Made by a program: the position numbers and the translations under genes
The notes under the pieces: generated by a model
Told to the model about the DNA's origin: nothing
Seen by the model: only the letters and a program-made list of their open reading frames with translations
The model's database searches: none
Assembly: GCA_028287455.1 (NCBI GenBank)
Contig: JAQBPP010000361.1
Coordinates: 1 to 7,522 of the forward strand
Direction: 5' to 3'
Length of the DNA: 7,522 nucleotides
Source: Bacilli bacterium
GTDB lineage: Bacteria; Bacillota; Bacilli; Tumebacillales; JAQBPP01
Shown: positions 1-6,019 of the stretch, piece by piece
How positions within the stretch are numbered: the first letter of the stretch is position 1
How the letters are laid out: each line of letters begins with the position of its first letter

Positions 1-709
1 CTGCCGCCCCAGCAGCAAGTGGTCGGTCGGCAAAGGAGAACTGATCCAAGCTCTGAAGTGAAAAATAATTCAACAAATAATCCGACCAATCTGCCGGACG
101 CTCTTTGATCGTATATTCGGTCCACACACAAGAAGACGCCCCAAGATCAGGTATCCACTCTTTGACAGCAGCCGAAACTGAAACCAATTCGCTGGGGGCT
201 ATCTTTTGCAAAAAATCACTGACACTTGCTGCTGGTTTTTCGATGACAAAAAACTCACCAGTGCCAACATCACAAGCCGCAATTCCTGCCTGCTGGCAGT
301 CTGCTGACGGAATTACCGCAACCAAGTACTGCAATAGACTGCTGTTCGGTTTGCTGTCTCCTTCAGGCGAAACGCGGGTACCGGGAGTGACAATTTGCAC
401 GATTTCCCGTCTCACAATTCCTTTCGAAGCATCCGGAGCTTCCACTTGTTCACAAATGGCTACTTTGTAACCTTGATCCACCAGACGCTGGATATAGATC
501 TCTGCGGAATGATAGGGTACGCCGCACATCGGAATGCGCTCTTCTCCGCCGCCTTCCCGTCCGGTCAAAGTGATTTCGAGCAATTTGGAAGCCAGTTTTG
601 CATCGTCGAAAAACATTTCGTAGAAATCTCCGAGACGAAAAAACAGCAGCGCATCGCCCGCCTGTTCTTTGATCGTCAAATATTGGCGTATCATCGGTGT
701 ATATGACAT
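1..709 (-). CDS. mutS: DNA mismatch repair protein MutS, N-terminal part (runs off left edge)
   Basis: MutS binds mismatched or unpaired bases in newly replicated DNA and recruits MutL to start repair. The 236 visible codons begin MSYTPMIRQYL and match the start of Bacillus MutS closely. Domain I contains the mismatch-reading Phe-x-Glu motif in GDFYEMF (Phe29-Tyr30-Glu31, equivalent to Phe36 and Glu38 of E. coli MutS). It is followed by the conserved stretches IPMCGVPYH, GYKVAICEQ and IVTPGTRV. The connector domain begins near residue 120, and the frame is still open at DRPLAAGAA when the window ends. The ATG at 709 is well supported by AGGAGGAG at 728-721; no other start lies upstream in frame. 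The gene begins 28 bp after the RicA-like gene, so it probably belongs to the miaB operon. About three quarters of the protein (clamp, ATPase) lies outside the window. The family assignment is secure. Confidence 0.97.
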   Translation of the reverse strand, partial: MSYTPMIRQYLTIKEQAGDALLFFRLGDFYEMFFDDAKLASKLLEITLTGREGGGEERIPMCGVPYHSAEIYIQRLVDQGYKVAICEQVEAPDASKGIVRREIVQIVTPGTRVSPEGDSKPNSSLLQYLVAVIPSADCQQAGIAACDVGTGEFFVIEKPAASVSDFLQKIAPSELVSVSAAVKEWIPDLGASSCVWTEYTIKERPADWSDYLLNYFSLQSLDQFSFADRPLAAGAA

Positions 710-720
710 CGCGATCTGAG

Positions 721-728
721 CTCCTCCT
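721..728 (-). promoter_or_regulatory. Ribosome binding site of mutS
   Basis: The minus strand reads AGGAGGAG, a near-perfect match to the anti-Shine-Dalgarno sequence, 11 nt before the ATG at 709. It fixes the mutS start and suggests mutS is initiated independently, since it does not overlap the preceding stop codon. Confidence 0.85.
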
Positions 729-737
729 AAGTGATGG

Positions 738-1088
738 TTATGTTGAAGGCAGATCGCAGCTGGTCGGCCGCACTTGGTAAACCACTTCTAAACCTTCAAC
801 TGTCCAACCCAGAATTTGCGTGATTTTGGACAGACATTCGCCAAGTTCAGTTTGAAGGGATTGGAAACGCAGCACTTCCGGGTAAGTTTCCAGCCGTTCC
901 AGCAGCTCGTCGACTTCGGCACCCTCCGTTTGTTTTCGGCGGATTTCATCAATCAGAACTCGCGTTTCAGGGTTGTCCAACATGGTTTTTTCCGCTTGCA
1001 AATAAGACTCCCAGAACGAAGTCCCTAAAATATAAGCGGCGATCGACTCAGTTTTCGACTGGACAACCGCAGATAAAACCGCACTCAT
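738..1088 (-). CDS. RicA/YmcA-like protein (YlbF/YmcA family)
   Basis: This small soluble protein of 116 aa is mostly charged and helical, with no signal peptide or membrane segment. Phrases such as SFWESYLQAEKTMLDNPETRVLIDEI (residues 24-49, helical) and the PEVLRFQSLQTEL segment near residues 70-82 fit the Com_YlbF/YmcA family. Its position directly between miaB and mutS is that of ymcA (ricA) in Bacillus. In B. subtilis, RicA acts with RicF (YlbF) and RicT (YaaT) in a complex needed for RNase Y-dependent mRNA processing, competence, biofilm formation and sporulation, and that complex carries iron-sulfur clusters. This protein is shorter than the roughly 140-aa B. subtilis YmcA and has two cysteines, Cys85 and Cys111, the second in a short non-helical tail. 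The start overlaps the miaB stop as ATGA, with GAGGTG 5 nt upstream, implying translational coupling. The family call rests on weak similarity plus strong gene order. Confidence 0.8.
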   Translation of the reverse strand: MSAVLSAVVQSKTESIAAYILGTSFWESYLQAEKTMLDNPETRVLIDEIRRKQTEGAEVDELLERLETYPEVLRFQSLQTELGECLSKITQILGWTVEGLEVVYQVRPTSCDLPST

Positions 1089-2551
1089 GACAGCACCTCA
1101 GTTGGGCATAATTCTGCTTTTAATGTCCAGGTCCCCGCTTGCAAAATTTTCACCTGGGCCAACTTGCCGATACTGGACTTCGGTCCGCTGAAGTGTACGA
1201 CCTTGTTGCTGTCAGTTCGCGCTTGCAGCACTTCACTCTTCGTTTTGGACTCTCCTTCGACAAGAACAGTCTGAATCGTACCGGTATAGCATTGCATCGC
1301 TTTTAAAGTGAATTGTTCAGAAACCTGCATCAAGCGGCTCAATCGCTCTTTCTTCACTTCATCCGATACTTGGTCAGTGTATTTCATGGCTGGTGTTCCT
1401 TTGCGCGGCGAATAGATGAATGTATACGCACTGTCATACTGCACGGTCCGCACTAAATCCAATGTATCCTGAAACATCTCTTCAGTCTCACCTGGGAAGC
1501 CTACGATCAGGTCGGTCGTCAGCGTAATGTCTGGGATACGGCGTTTGATTTTCTCGACAAGTTCCAAATAAAACTCACGGGTATAACCGCGATTCATACG
1601 GCGCAACATTTCGTTGCTGCCGGATTGAACTGGCAGATGAATGTGTTTGCAAATTTTATCACCACTGGCAATGGCTTCAATAATCCGATCCGAGAAGTTC
1701 CACGGATTGGATGTGATAAAACGTACTCGTTCAATGCCTGGTACGTTATTTACAGCTGTCAACAAATCTGCAAAATCGCAATTGCGCAGATCAAGTCCAT
1801 AGTCGTTGACGTTTTGACCAAGCAGCGTGATTTCTTTATATCCTTCTGCTGCCAAGCCTTCCACTTCTTTGACCACTTCATCGAGAGTTCTGCTTCGTTC
1901 ACGACCTCTCGTATAAGGCACGATGCAATAGGTGCAGAACTTATTGCAGCCGTATTGAATGTTCACCCAGGCTTTGACTCCATCAGCGCGGACTCTGGGG
2001 ATATTTTCCACAATTGCGTCGCCAGCTCGCTCCCAAACTTCAAACACGGTCTCCTGAGCATCGCGCGCGGTCTGAATTAACTCAGGCAGTTGATGAATAT
2101 TATGGGTACCTAATACGATGTCTACATGCGGATAGGTTTTGGCCACCAATTGACGCACCGGCTCTTCCTGGGCCATGCATCCTGATAAAGCGACGATCAT
2201 CTCCGGGTTGCGTACCTTGAGCGGTTTCAAGCGCCCGATCTCTCCCCAGACTTTCGATTCCGCGTTTTCACGGACGGCACAAGTGTTAAACAAGATAAAA
2301 TCCGCTTGCTCCACTTCTTCGGCAGGCGCGTATCCCATTTCACCCAGCATGCCCGCCATCATTTCTGAATCCGCCTCGTTCATCTGACAGCCATAAGTGC
2401 GGATAAAGTAATGTTTTCCTTTCATACTGCCCTTCAAATGCGTTGGAAAATTATATTGTAGCGATTGTTCTGTCCGCTCCGCAATCGTTGGACGATGAAC
2501 TTCCGCAGCATGTAGATTCAAATCATCAATCGATTCTGGACTCGTACTCAA
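1085..2551 (-). CDS. miaB: tRNA-2-methylthio-N6-dimethylallyladenosine synthase MiaB
   Basis: MiaB is a radical-SAM methylthiotransferase. It converts i6A at position 37 of tRNAs reading UNN codons to ms2i6A. Numbered from the TTG start, the protein has 488 aa. The MTTase N-terminal domain (about 46-165) carries the auxiliary-cluster cysteines Cys55 (TYGCQMNEADS), Cys91 (NTCAVRENAESK) and Cys125 (SGCMAQEE). The radical-SAM core has Cys202, Cys206 and Cys209 in YGCNKFCTYCIVPYTRGRERS. The C-terminal TRAM domain lies at about 419-482. All six cluster cysteines are present. The TRGRERSR stretch and HLPVQSGS favour MiaB over the MtaB or RimO branches. A longer open frame begins at 2629, but the TTG at 2551 is chosen because AGGAGG sits 9 nt upstream and a promoter -10 lies inside the extra 26 codons. 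Bacillus MiaB also has a long N-terminal extension before the first domain, as here. It is first gene of the operon with the RicA-like gene and mutS. Confidence 0.96.
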   Translation of the reverse strand: MSTSPESIDDLNLHAAEVHRPTIAERTEQSLQYNFPTHLKGSMKGKHYFIRTYGCQMNEADSEMMAGMLGEMGYAPAEEVEQADFILFNTCAVRENAESKVWGEIGRLKPLKVRNPEMIVALSGCMAQEEPVRQLVAKTYPHVDIVLGTHNIHQLPELIQTARDAQETVFEVWERAGDAIVENIPRVRADGVKAWVNIQYGCNKFCTYCIVPYTRGRERSRTLDEVVKEVEGLAAEGYKEITLLGQNVNDYGLDLRNCDFADLLTAVNNVPGIERVRFITSNPWNFSDRIIEAIASGDKICKHIHLPVQSGSNEMLRRMNRGYTREFYLELVEKIKRRIPDITLTTDLIVGFPGETEEMFQDTLDLVRTVQYDSAYTFIYSPRKGTPAMKYTDQVSDEVKKERLSRLMQVSEQFTLKAMQCYTGTIQTVLVEGESKTKSEVLQARTDSNKVVHFSGPKSSIGKLAQVKILQAGTWTLKAELCPTEVLS

Positions 2552-2560
2552 TTCTCTGTA

Positions 2561-2566
2561 CCTCCT
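2561..2566 (-). promoter_or_regulatory. Ribosome binding site of miaB (decides the TTG start)
   Basis: AGGAGG on the minus strand stands 9 nt before the TTG at 2551. No equally good Shine-Dalgarno precedes the ATG at 2629. This site, together with the promoter just upstream, supports TTG as the start codon. Confidence 0.85.
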
Positions 2567-2581
2567 CAAAAATGCACGTTT

Positions 2582-2615
2582 ATTATAACATAAAAAAAGA
2601 AAGGGGCGATTCCAA
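2582..2615 (-). promoter_or_regulatory. Predicted sigma-A promoter of the miaB operon (extended -10)
   Basis: The minus strand has a perfect -10, TATAAT at 2587-2582, preceded by TGT, giving the extended -10 form TGnTATAAT (2590-2582). The best -35-like hexamer, TTGGAA at 2615-2610, lies 22 bp upstream of it, which is too far. The same TTGGAA is 17 bp from an overlapping, weaker hexamer, TATGTT. An extended -10 promoter that does not depend on a -35 is the simplest reading. Transcription would start near 2575, leaving a 5' leader of about 24 nt that just contains the AGGAGG. A T7 run (2598-2592 on +) lies in the spacer. Confidence 0.7.
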
Positions 2616-2688
2616 AAGTGATTTTCCACTCAAGGAACCAGCCCACAACACACCATCTTTTTCAAAGATAATCAAATTAATTTATCAT

Positions 2689-5600
2689 TTATTGGTTATG
2701 CGGAACGCTTACTGTGCTTACCGCTGTTGATTTGTTACCCGCAAAGTCAGTTACCGTATACGTAATCGTGTAGATGCGTCCTGTTCCATTGCCTAATCGT
2801 TCAGCGCGCAAACTAAATGAAGTGTCAGTAGTACCAAAGTTTGCCTGAATGTCGCCTTCACCACTATCAGGCTCATTGCTTGTAATAGAGGTTAAAACGA
2901 TAGACGCAACGCCTGATGTTTGATCACTTGCATCCAACTTGGCATTAATGGTGACCATTTTATGATCAGCAGGCCATATAACCGTTTTATCTAATTGAAC
3001 AGACAATTTTGGAGCTGTTTTGTCAATCTTAAATCCGATGGATTTGATCTGTTCAAGATTGCCTGCCTGATCTTTACTCCGATAATCAACCTGATAAACA
3101 CCTTCACCAAAGGAAGGAATCGAACCGGAATAGGTTGACCATGTTCCATCGTTTACCCGGTATTCAATTTTTGCAATGCCTGATAAGTTGTCTGATCCAG
3201 CTAAATTTATGGTTACATCAGACGTATACCATCCATTGCTTCCGTCAGGTGATCCCGGACTTACAATAGAGCTGCTTACGGGCGCTGTTTTATCAATCTT
3301 AACGGTTGCGGTGTGCTGCGTTTCAATGTTTCCTGCATTGTCAACGCTCCAATACGTTAGCGTATGAACTCCCTCAGTTGTCAAGGAAACCACAGTACCG
3401 CTTTGCTGCTGACCGCCGTCTACTGTGTAATAGGTTGCTGCAACCCCTGAGCCACCGTCACTTGCGGTCAAGTTTACGGTTACGTCTTGGTTCACCCAAC
3501 TTGAAGGTGCGTTGTCAGTTGTGATGGGGGGAGTCTTGTCAACATTATACACTTCGAGTTCATTGATCGTCGGTTCCGCGGTTGCTGTATTGATGAACAA
3601 TCGCATAAATCTCGCATTAACCGGAGTGAAATTGACCGTTTTGCTTGATCCAATGAATGTTCCAGCAGTGCCTGGAATGTCCGCATAAGTGATGCCGTCA
3701 TTCGAGGATTGGAGTATATAAGATGTCACTCTTTGGAACGAACTTTCTTTAAGCACTACCTGATTGTACGTCGTTGGGGCGCCAAAATCGACACTTAACC
3801 ACTGATTATTCAGGGAACCTTTCACTGCCGACCAACGGGTGGCCGTGTTTGCATCAAACGCTTTTGCGGCAATATATGAGGAACTCCATATCGACGAGGC
3901 GTTGTACACCCTTCCAAGTGCTAGATTCACTGGAATTGGTGTGGACGACATAATATATGAAGCGCTTGCAACCGGGCTGTCGCTCAAACCGCTGGCATAC
4001 GTGATGGCATTTAGAGTAGTATCGCTGCTGATTTTGAGTGGAGCCGTGTATAAAGTACCATCTGTTTCCGAAGGTATACTCCCATCTGTTGAAAAGTAAA
4101 TGGAGCCACCGGGTGTCGAACTGGACATTGTCACTGTTTGAACACCAAAATAGGTTCCACCGCCCGGACTAAATGTCGGTGCAGCAGCGCCGCTGGCAAT
4201 AGTGATAGTGTAATCACCGCTGGTAATATTGCTGGGGCTAAGGCCACTTGAGAAAGCTATGGCTCGCAGCGTGGTATTCGCACTAACCTTGACCGGCCCT
4301 GTATAAAGGGTGCCGTTTGCCAGGGATGGCGTGCTGCCATCTGTTGTGTATCGAATAGTTGCACTGCTGTTAGGACTCGAAATCGTCACTGACTGACTGG
4401 CGCTGTAGGTTCCGCCAGCAGGACTGAGTGTTGGCGCAGCAGCCCAAATCGTATACGTACCGATTGAAACCGGACTAGTCGTAGTGGACGTGTAGGCAAC
4501 AGCTTTTACCGTTGTCGTGCTGCTGACCGAAAACGGCCCCGAATACAGCGTACCGTTTGTGGCTGATGGTGTACTGCCATCTGTTGTGTATCGAATCAAT
4601 GCCCCACTCATGAATGTTGATAGAGTGACCGTTTGCACAGAAGTCGATGGGCCAGGGGCTGGGCTGAACCCGATACTGTAGCCTTCCTGTTGCCGCTGAT
4701 TTTTCGCCCATATAAAACGGGAAAACGTATCCATGCTGGTAGTCGTACTGCCTGGCGTAAGATCTGCACCTACCAGATCGTAATATTTATCTGGGCGAAG
4801 ATCGGTTAGAAAGAGATTTCCACTACGGACATAACTGGTTGGCGCTCCATGCCCCGTTCCGTTAGTTCCATCGACACGACCAGCGAAGAAATGTGGCCCC
4901 TGCATCATCACGTCAGTATACATGTTGGCAAATGGCGTCAGCATTGCGGCGGTGATGCCATATCGGCCGATCAGGTAAGCCCGATAAAATCCCGCCACAT
5001 CCAGGCTGCCATGATTGGAATCTTCTCCTCCCAATAGACTCGGATTATAGCCCCAATTGTAGGCAGTGTTGCCAGCGCTATCCGCATATGTTTTTTTCGC
5101 CGAATTATCGCTGAAAAACCAATTGAGGTTCGTTTGAACAATTCCGTCATACTGCGAAACAAGAGTCGGATTGTCACCAATAATTGCATGTCCATCGGCC
5201 AGATTTTCCAGACCGTAGGAGATCATCATTTGCTGATTCCACGGCATAATTGCACCAGTCATATAAGGCGATTGCGTAGAGAAGTAGTATTTATTGCCAA
5301 AAGATAGATTTAGAAGCGACGGGAAAAAGAATTGGCTGACCACATGATCGGCCTCTGTCAAGAAAGTCGCTGCCCGCTGTCTGTACGTCACTCCGTGACC
5401 ATAACTATCGCCATTAGGAACGGCTGTATTCCAAATCGATGGATGCTGCAGAATAAGTCTGGCGCAATACGCCAGATGGCCAACCATGTCGCCGTTCGCC
5501 GAATCAGCGGCCGCGGGATTTGTAGTGCTTCCTGGCCAGACAGGGGCGATGGTGTTTGTCCAGACCGAGCGCTGGCCGTAGGGAGCAGCGAGGATGTCGT

Positions 5601-5940
5601 TGCGCTGAGAAAGCAGCACATCATCGAAATAAATCATGCGGTCGAGGATGGACGTATCGCCCGTAACCTCATACATGAGTCCCATGGCCTTGATGGATTC
5701 ACCACTATGACCCTGGGCATACTCGCTCTGCAGCGAGCTGGTATTCGGCCAAACAACAGGCTGCAGGGTTTGTATATAAGATTTAAAGGAATTGATTTCA
5801 TTCTGTGTTACCGGTCCATCGAAGCTATCCACCACCATCCCTGAGGCCTCTGCATGAGCGTAGGGCAGCAGTCCAAAGCAGGTGAAAAGCAGTCCAGTCA
5901 GTATCGAAGTTCTTGTGAACGCAATAGTATGGTCTAACAT
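2689..5940 (-). CDS. Secreted modular protein: putative carbohydrate-active N-terminal module, three CHB_HEX-like repeats, F5/8 type C domain, Ig-like modules
   Basis: This 1083-aa protein begins with a signal peptide: Arg10, a hydrophobic core at 13-25 and a likely cut after Ala30 (AHA/EA). Residues 31-424 form a module of unidentified family, rich in amphipathic helices, Trp and Tyr. Notable stretches are HSGESIKAMGLMYEVTGD (78-95), NGDMVGHLAYCARLIL (149-164), MPWNQQMMISYGLENLA (232-248) and EDSNHGSLDVAGFYRAYL (306-323). This pattern suggests an alpha/alpha-toroid polysaccharide lyase or hydrolase; that is inference. Three chitobiase/hexosaminidase C-terminal-like repeats follow (about 425-500, 501-582, 585-664; YTTDGSTPS, NGTLYxGP). 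Next come an F5/8 type C domain (about 672-801, NLALGR to INELEVYN), two OmpL47/Ig-like modules (802-882, 883-972; each ends DNAGN or DQAGN, joined by DKTAP) and a C-terminal module with WPADHKMV and RAERLGNGTGRIYTITY. No LPXTG, SLH or transmembrane anchor is visible, so it is probably released. GAGG lies 7 nt before the ATG. Confidence 0.85.
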   Translation of the reverse strand: MLDHTIAFTRTSILTGLLFTCFGLLPYAHAEASGMVVDSFDGPVTQNEINSFKSYIQTLQPVVWPNTSSLQSEYAQGHSGESIKAMGLMYEVTGDTSILDRMIYFDDVLLSQRNDILAAPYGQRSVWTNTIAPVWPGSTTNPAAADSANGDMVGHLAYCARLILQHPSIWNTAVPNGDSYGHGVTYRQRAATFLTEADHVVSQFFFPSLLNLSFGNKYYFSTQSPYMTGAIMPWNQQMMISYGLENLADGHAIIGDNPTLVSQYDGIVQTNLNWFFSDNSAKKTYADSAGNTAYNWGYNPSLLGGEDSNHGSLDVAGFYRAYLIGRYGITAAMLTPFANMYTDVMMQGPHFFAGRVDGTNGTGHGAPTSYVRSGNLFLTDLRPDKYYDLVGADLTPGSTTTSMDTFSRFIWAKNQRQQEGYSIGFSPAPGPSTSVQTVTLSTFMSGALIRYTTDGSTPSATNGTLYSGPFSVSSTTTVKAVAYTSTTTSPVSIGTYTIWAAAPTLSPAGGTYSASQSVTISSPNSSATIRYTTDGSTPSLANGTLYTGPVKVSANTTLRAIAFSSGLSPSNITSGDYTITIASGAAAPTFSPGGGTYFGVQTVTMSSSTPGGSIYFSTDGSIPSETDGTLYTAPLKISSDTTLNAITYASGLSDSPVASASYIMSSTPIPVNLALGRVYNASSIWSSSYIAAKAFDANTATRWSAVKGSLNNQWLSVDFGAPTTYNQVVLKESSFQRVTSYILQSSNDGITYADIPGTAGTFIGSSKTVNFTPVNARFMRLFINTATAEPTINELEVYNVDKTPPITTDNAPSSWVNQDVTVNLTASDGGSGVAATYYTVDGGQQQSGTVVSLTTEGVHTLTYWSVDNAGNIETQHTATVKIDKTAPVSSSIVSPGSPDGSNGWYTSDVTINLAGSDNLSGIAKIEYRVNDGTWSTYSGSIPSFGEGVYQVDYRSKDQAGNLEQIKSIGFKIDKTAPKLSVQLDKTVIWPADHKMVTINAKLDASDQTSGVASIVLTSITSNEPDSGEGDIQANFGTTDTSFSLRAERLGNGTGRIYTITYTVTDFAGNKSTAVSTVSVPHNQ
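3949..4668 (-). repeat. Three tandem CHB_HEX-like domain repeats inside the exoprotein gene
   Basis: Three in-frame units of roughly 80 codons each encode a domain with the core (R/F)-Y/F-(T/S)TDGS-(T/I)PS, NGTLY or DGTLY, then a proline and an A(V/I)(A/T)-(Y/F) strand. The first two units are the closest pair: the 23 bases at 4334-4356 and 4574-4596 are identical and lie exactly 240 bp apart, encoding IRYTTDGS. The third unit, IYFSTDGSIPS, has diverged. Such beta-sandwich units are common linkers or carbohydrate-associated modules in secreted bacterial enzymes. Confidence 0.85.
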
Positions 5941-5993
5941 GGTATAACCTCATTCCTCCATCCGGCTGATTTTAGGTTGACATTGATGAATAT

Positions 5994-6011
5994 GGGGTGC
6001 TCCTGCACCCC
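5994..6011. other. Perfect GC-rich hairpin between the dehydrogenase and exoprotein genes
   Basis: GGGGTGC at 5994-6000 and GCACCCC at 6005-6011 are perfect inverted repeats around a 4-nt loop. In the leftward transcript the hairpin begins 9 nt past the dehydrogenase stop codon. It is not followed by a U run there (the next bases are ATATTCATC), so a standard intrinsic terminator is doubtful. It could be a 3' stabilising or attenuating hairpin that separates expression of the two genes. In the rightward direction only CTTTG follows, which is also a poor terminator tail. Confidence 0.55.
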
Positions 6012-6019
6012 TTTGTGCA

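Noticed and set aside
105..706. Two overlapping plus-strand open frames (105-470, 395-706)
   Set aside because: Both lie antisense to the well-conserved N-terminus of mutS, and their translations resemble no known protein.
1625..2080. 151-codon open frame on the plus strand
   Set aside because: It is antisense to the conserved radical-SAM core of miaB, so it is a shadow frame.
2617..2680. Small inverted repeats after the exoprotein stop (AGTG-GAAAAT-CACT followed by TTTT, and ATCTT-TGAAA-AAGAT) as terminators
   Set aside because: Stems are only 4-5 bp and AT-rich or the U run is short or absent, so neither is a convincing terminator. No strong terminator was found between the exoprotein gene and miaB.
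3949..4668. Evenly spaced repeats considered as a CRISPR-like array
   Set aside because: The repeats are in frame, about 240 bp apart, diverged, and encode protein domains; there are no spacer-sized gaps and no cas genes.
5332..5844. 170-codon open frame on the plus strand
   Set aside because: It lies wholly antisense to the exoprotein gene, has no recognisable protein family or good ribosome binding site, and the minus-strand frame has a signal peptide and known domains.
5977..5982. TTGACA, a consensus -35, on the plus strand
   Set aside because: No -10-like hexamer occurs 16-18 bp downstream, and no plus-strand gene follows.
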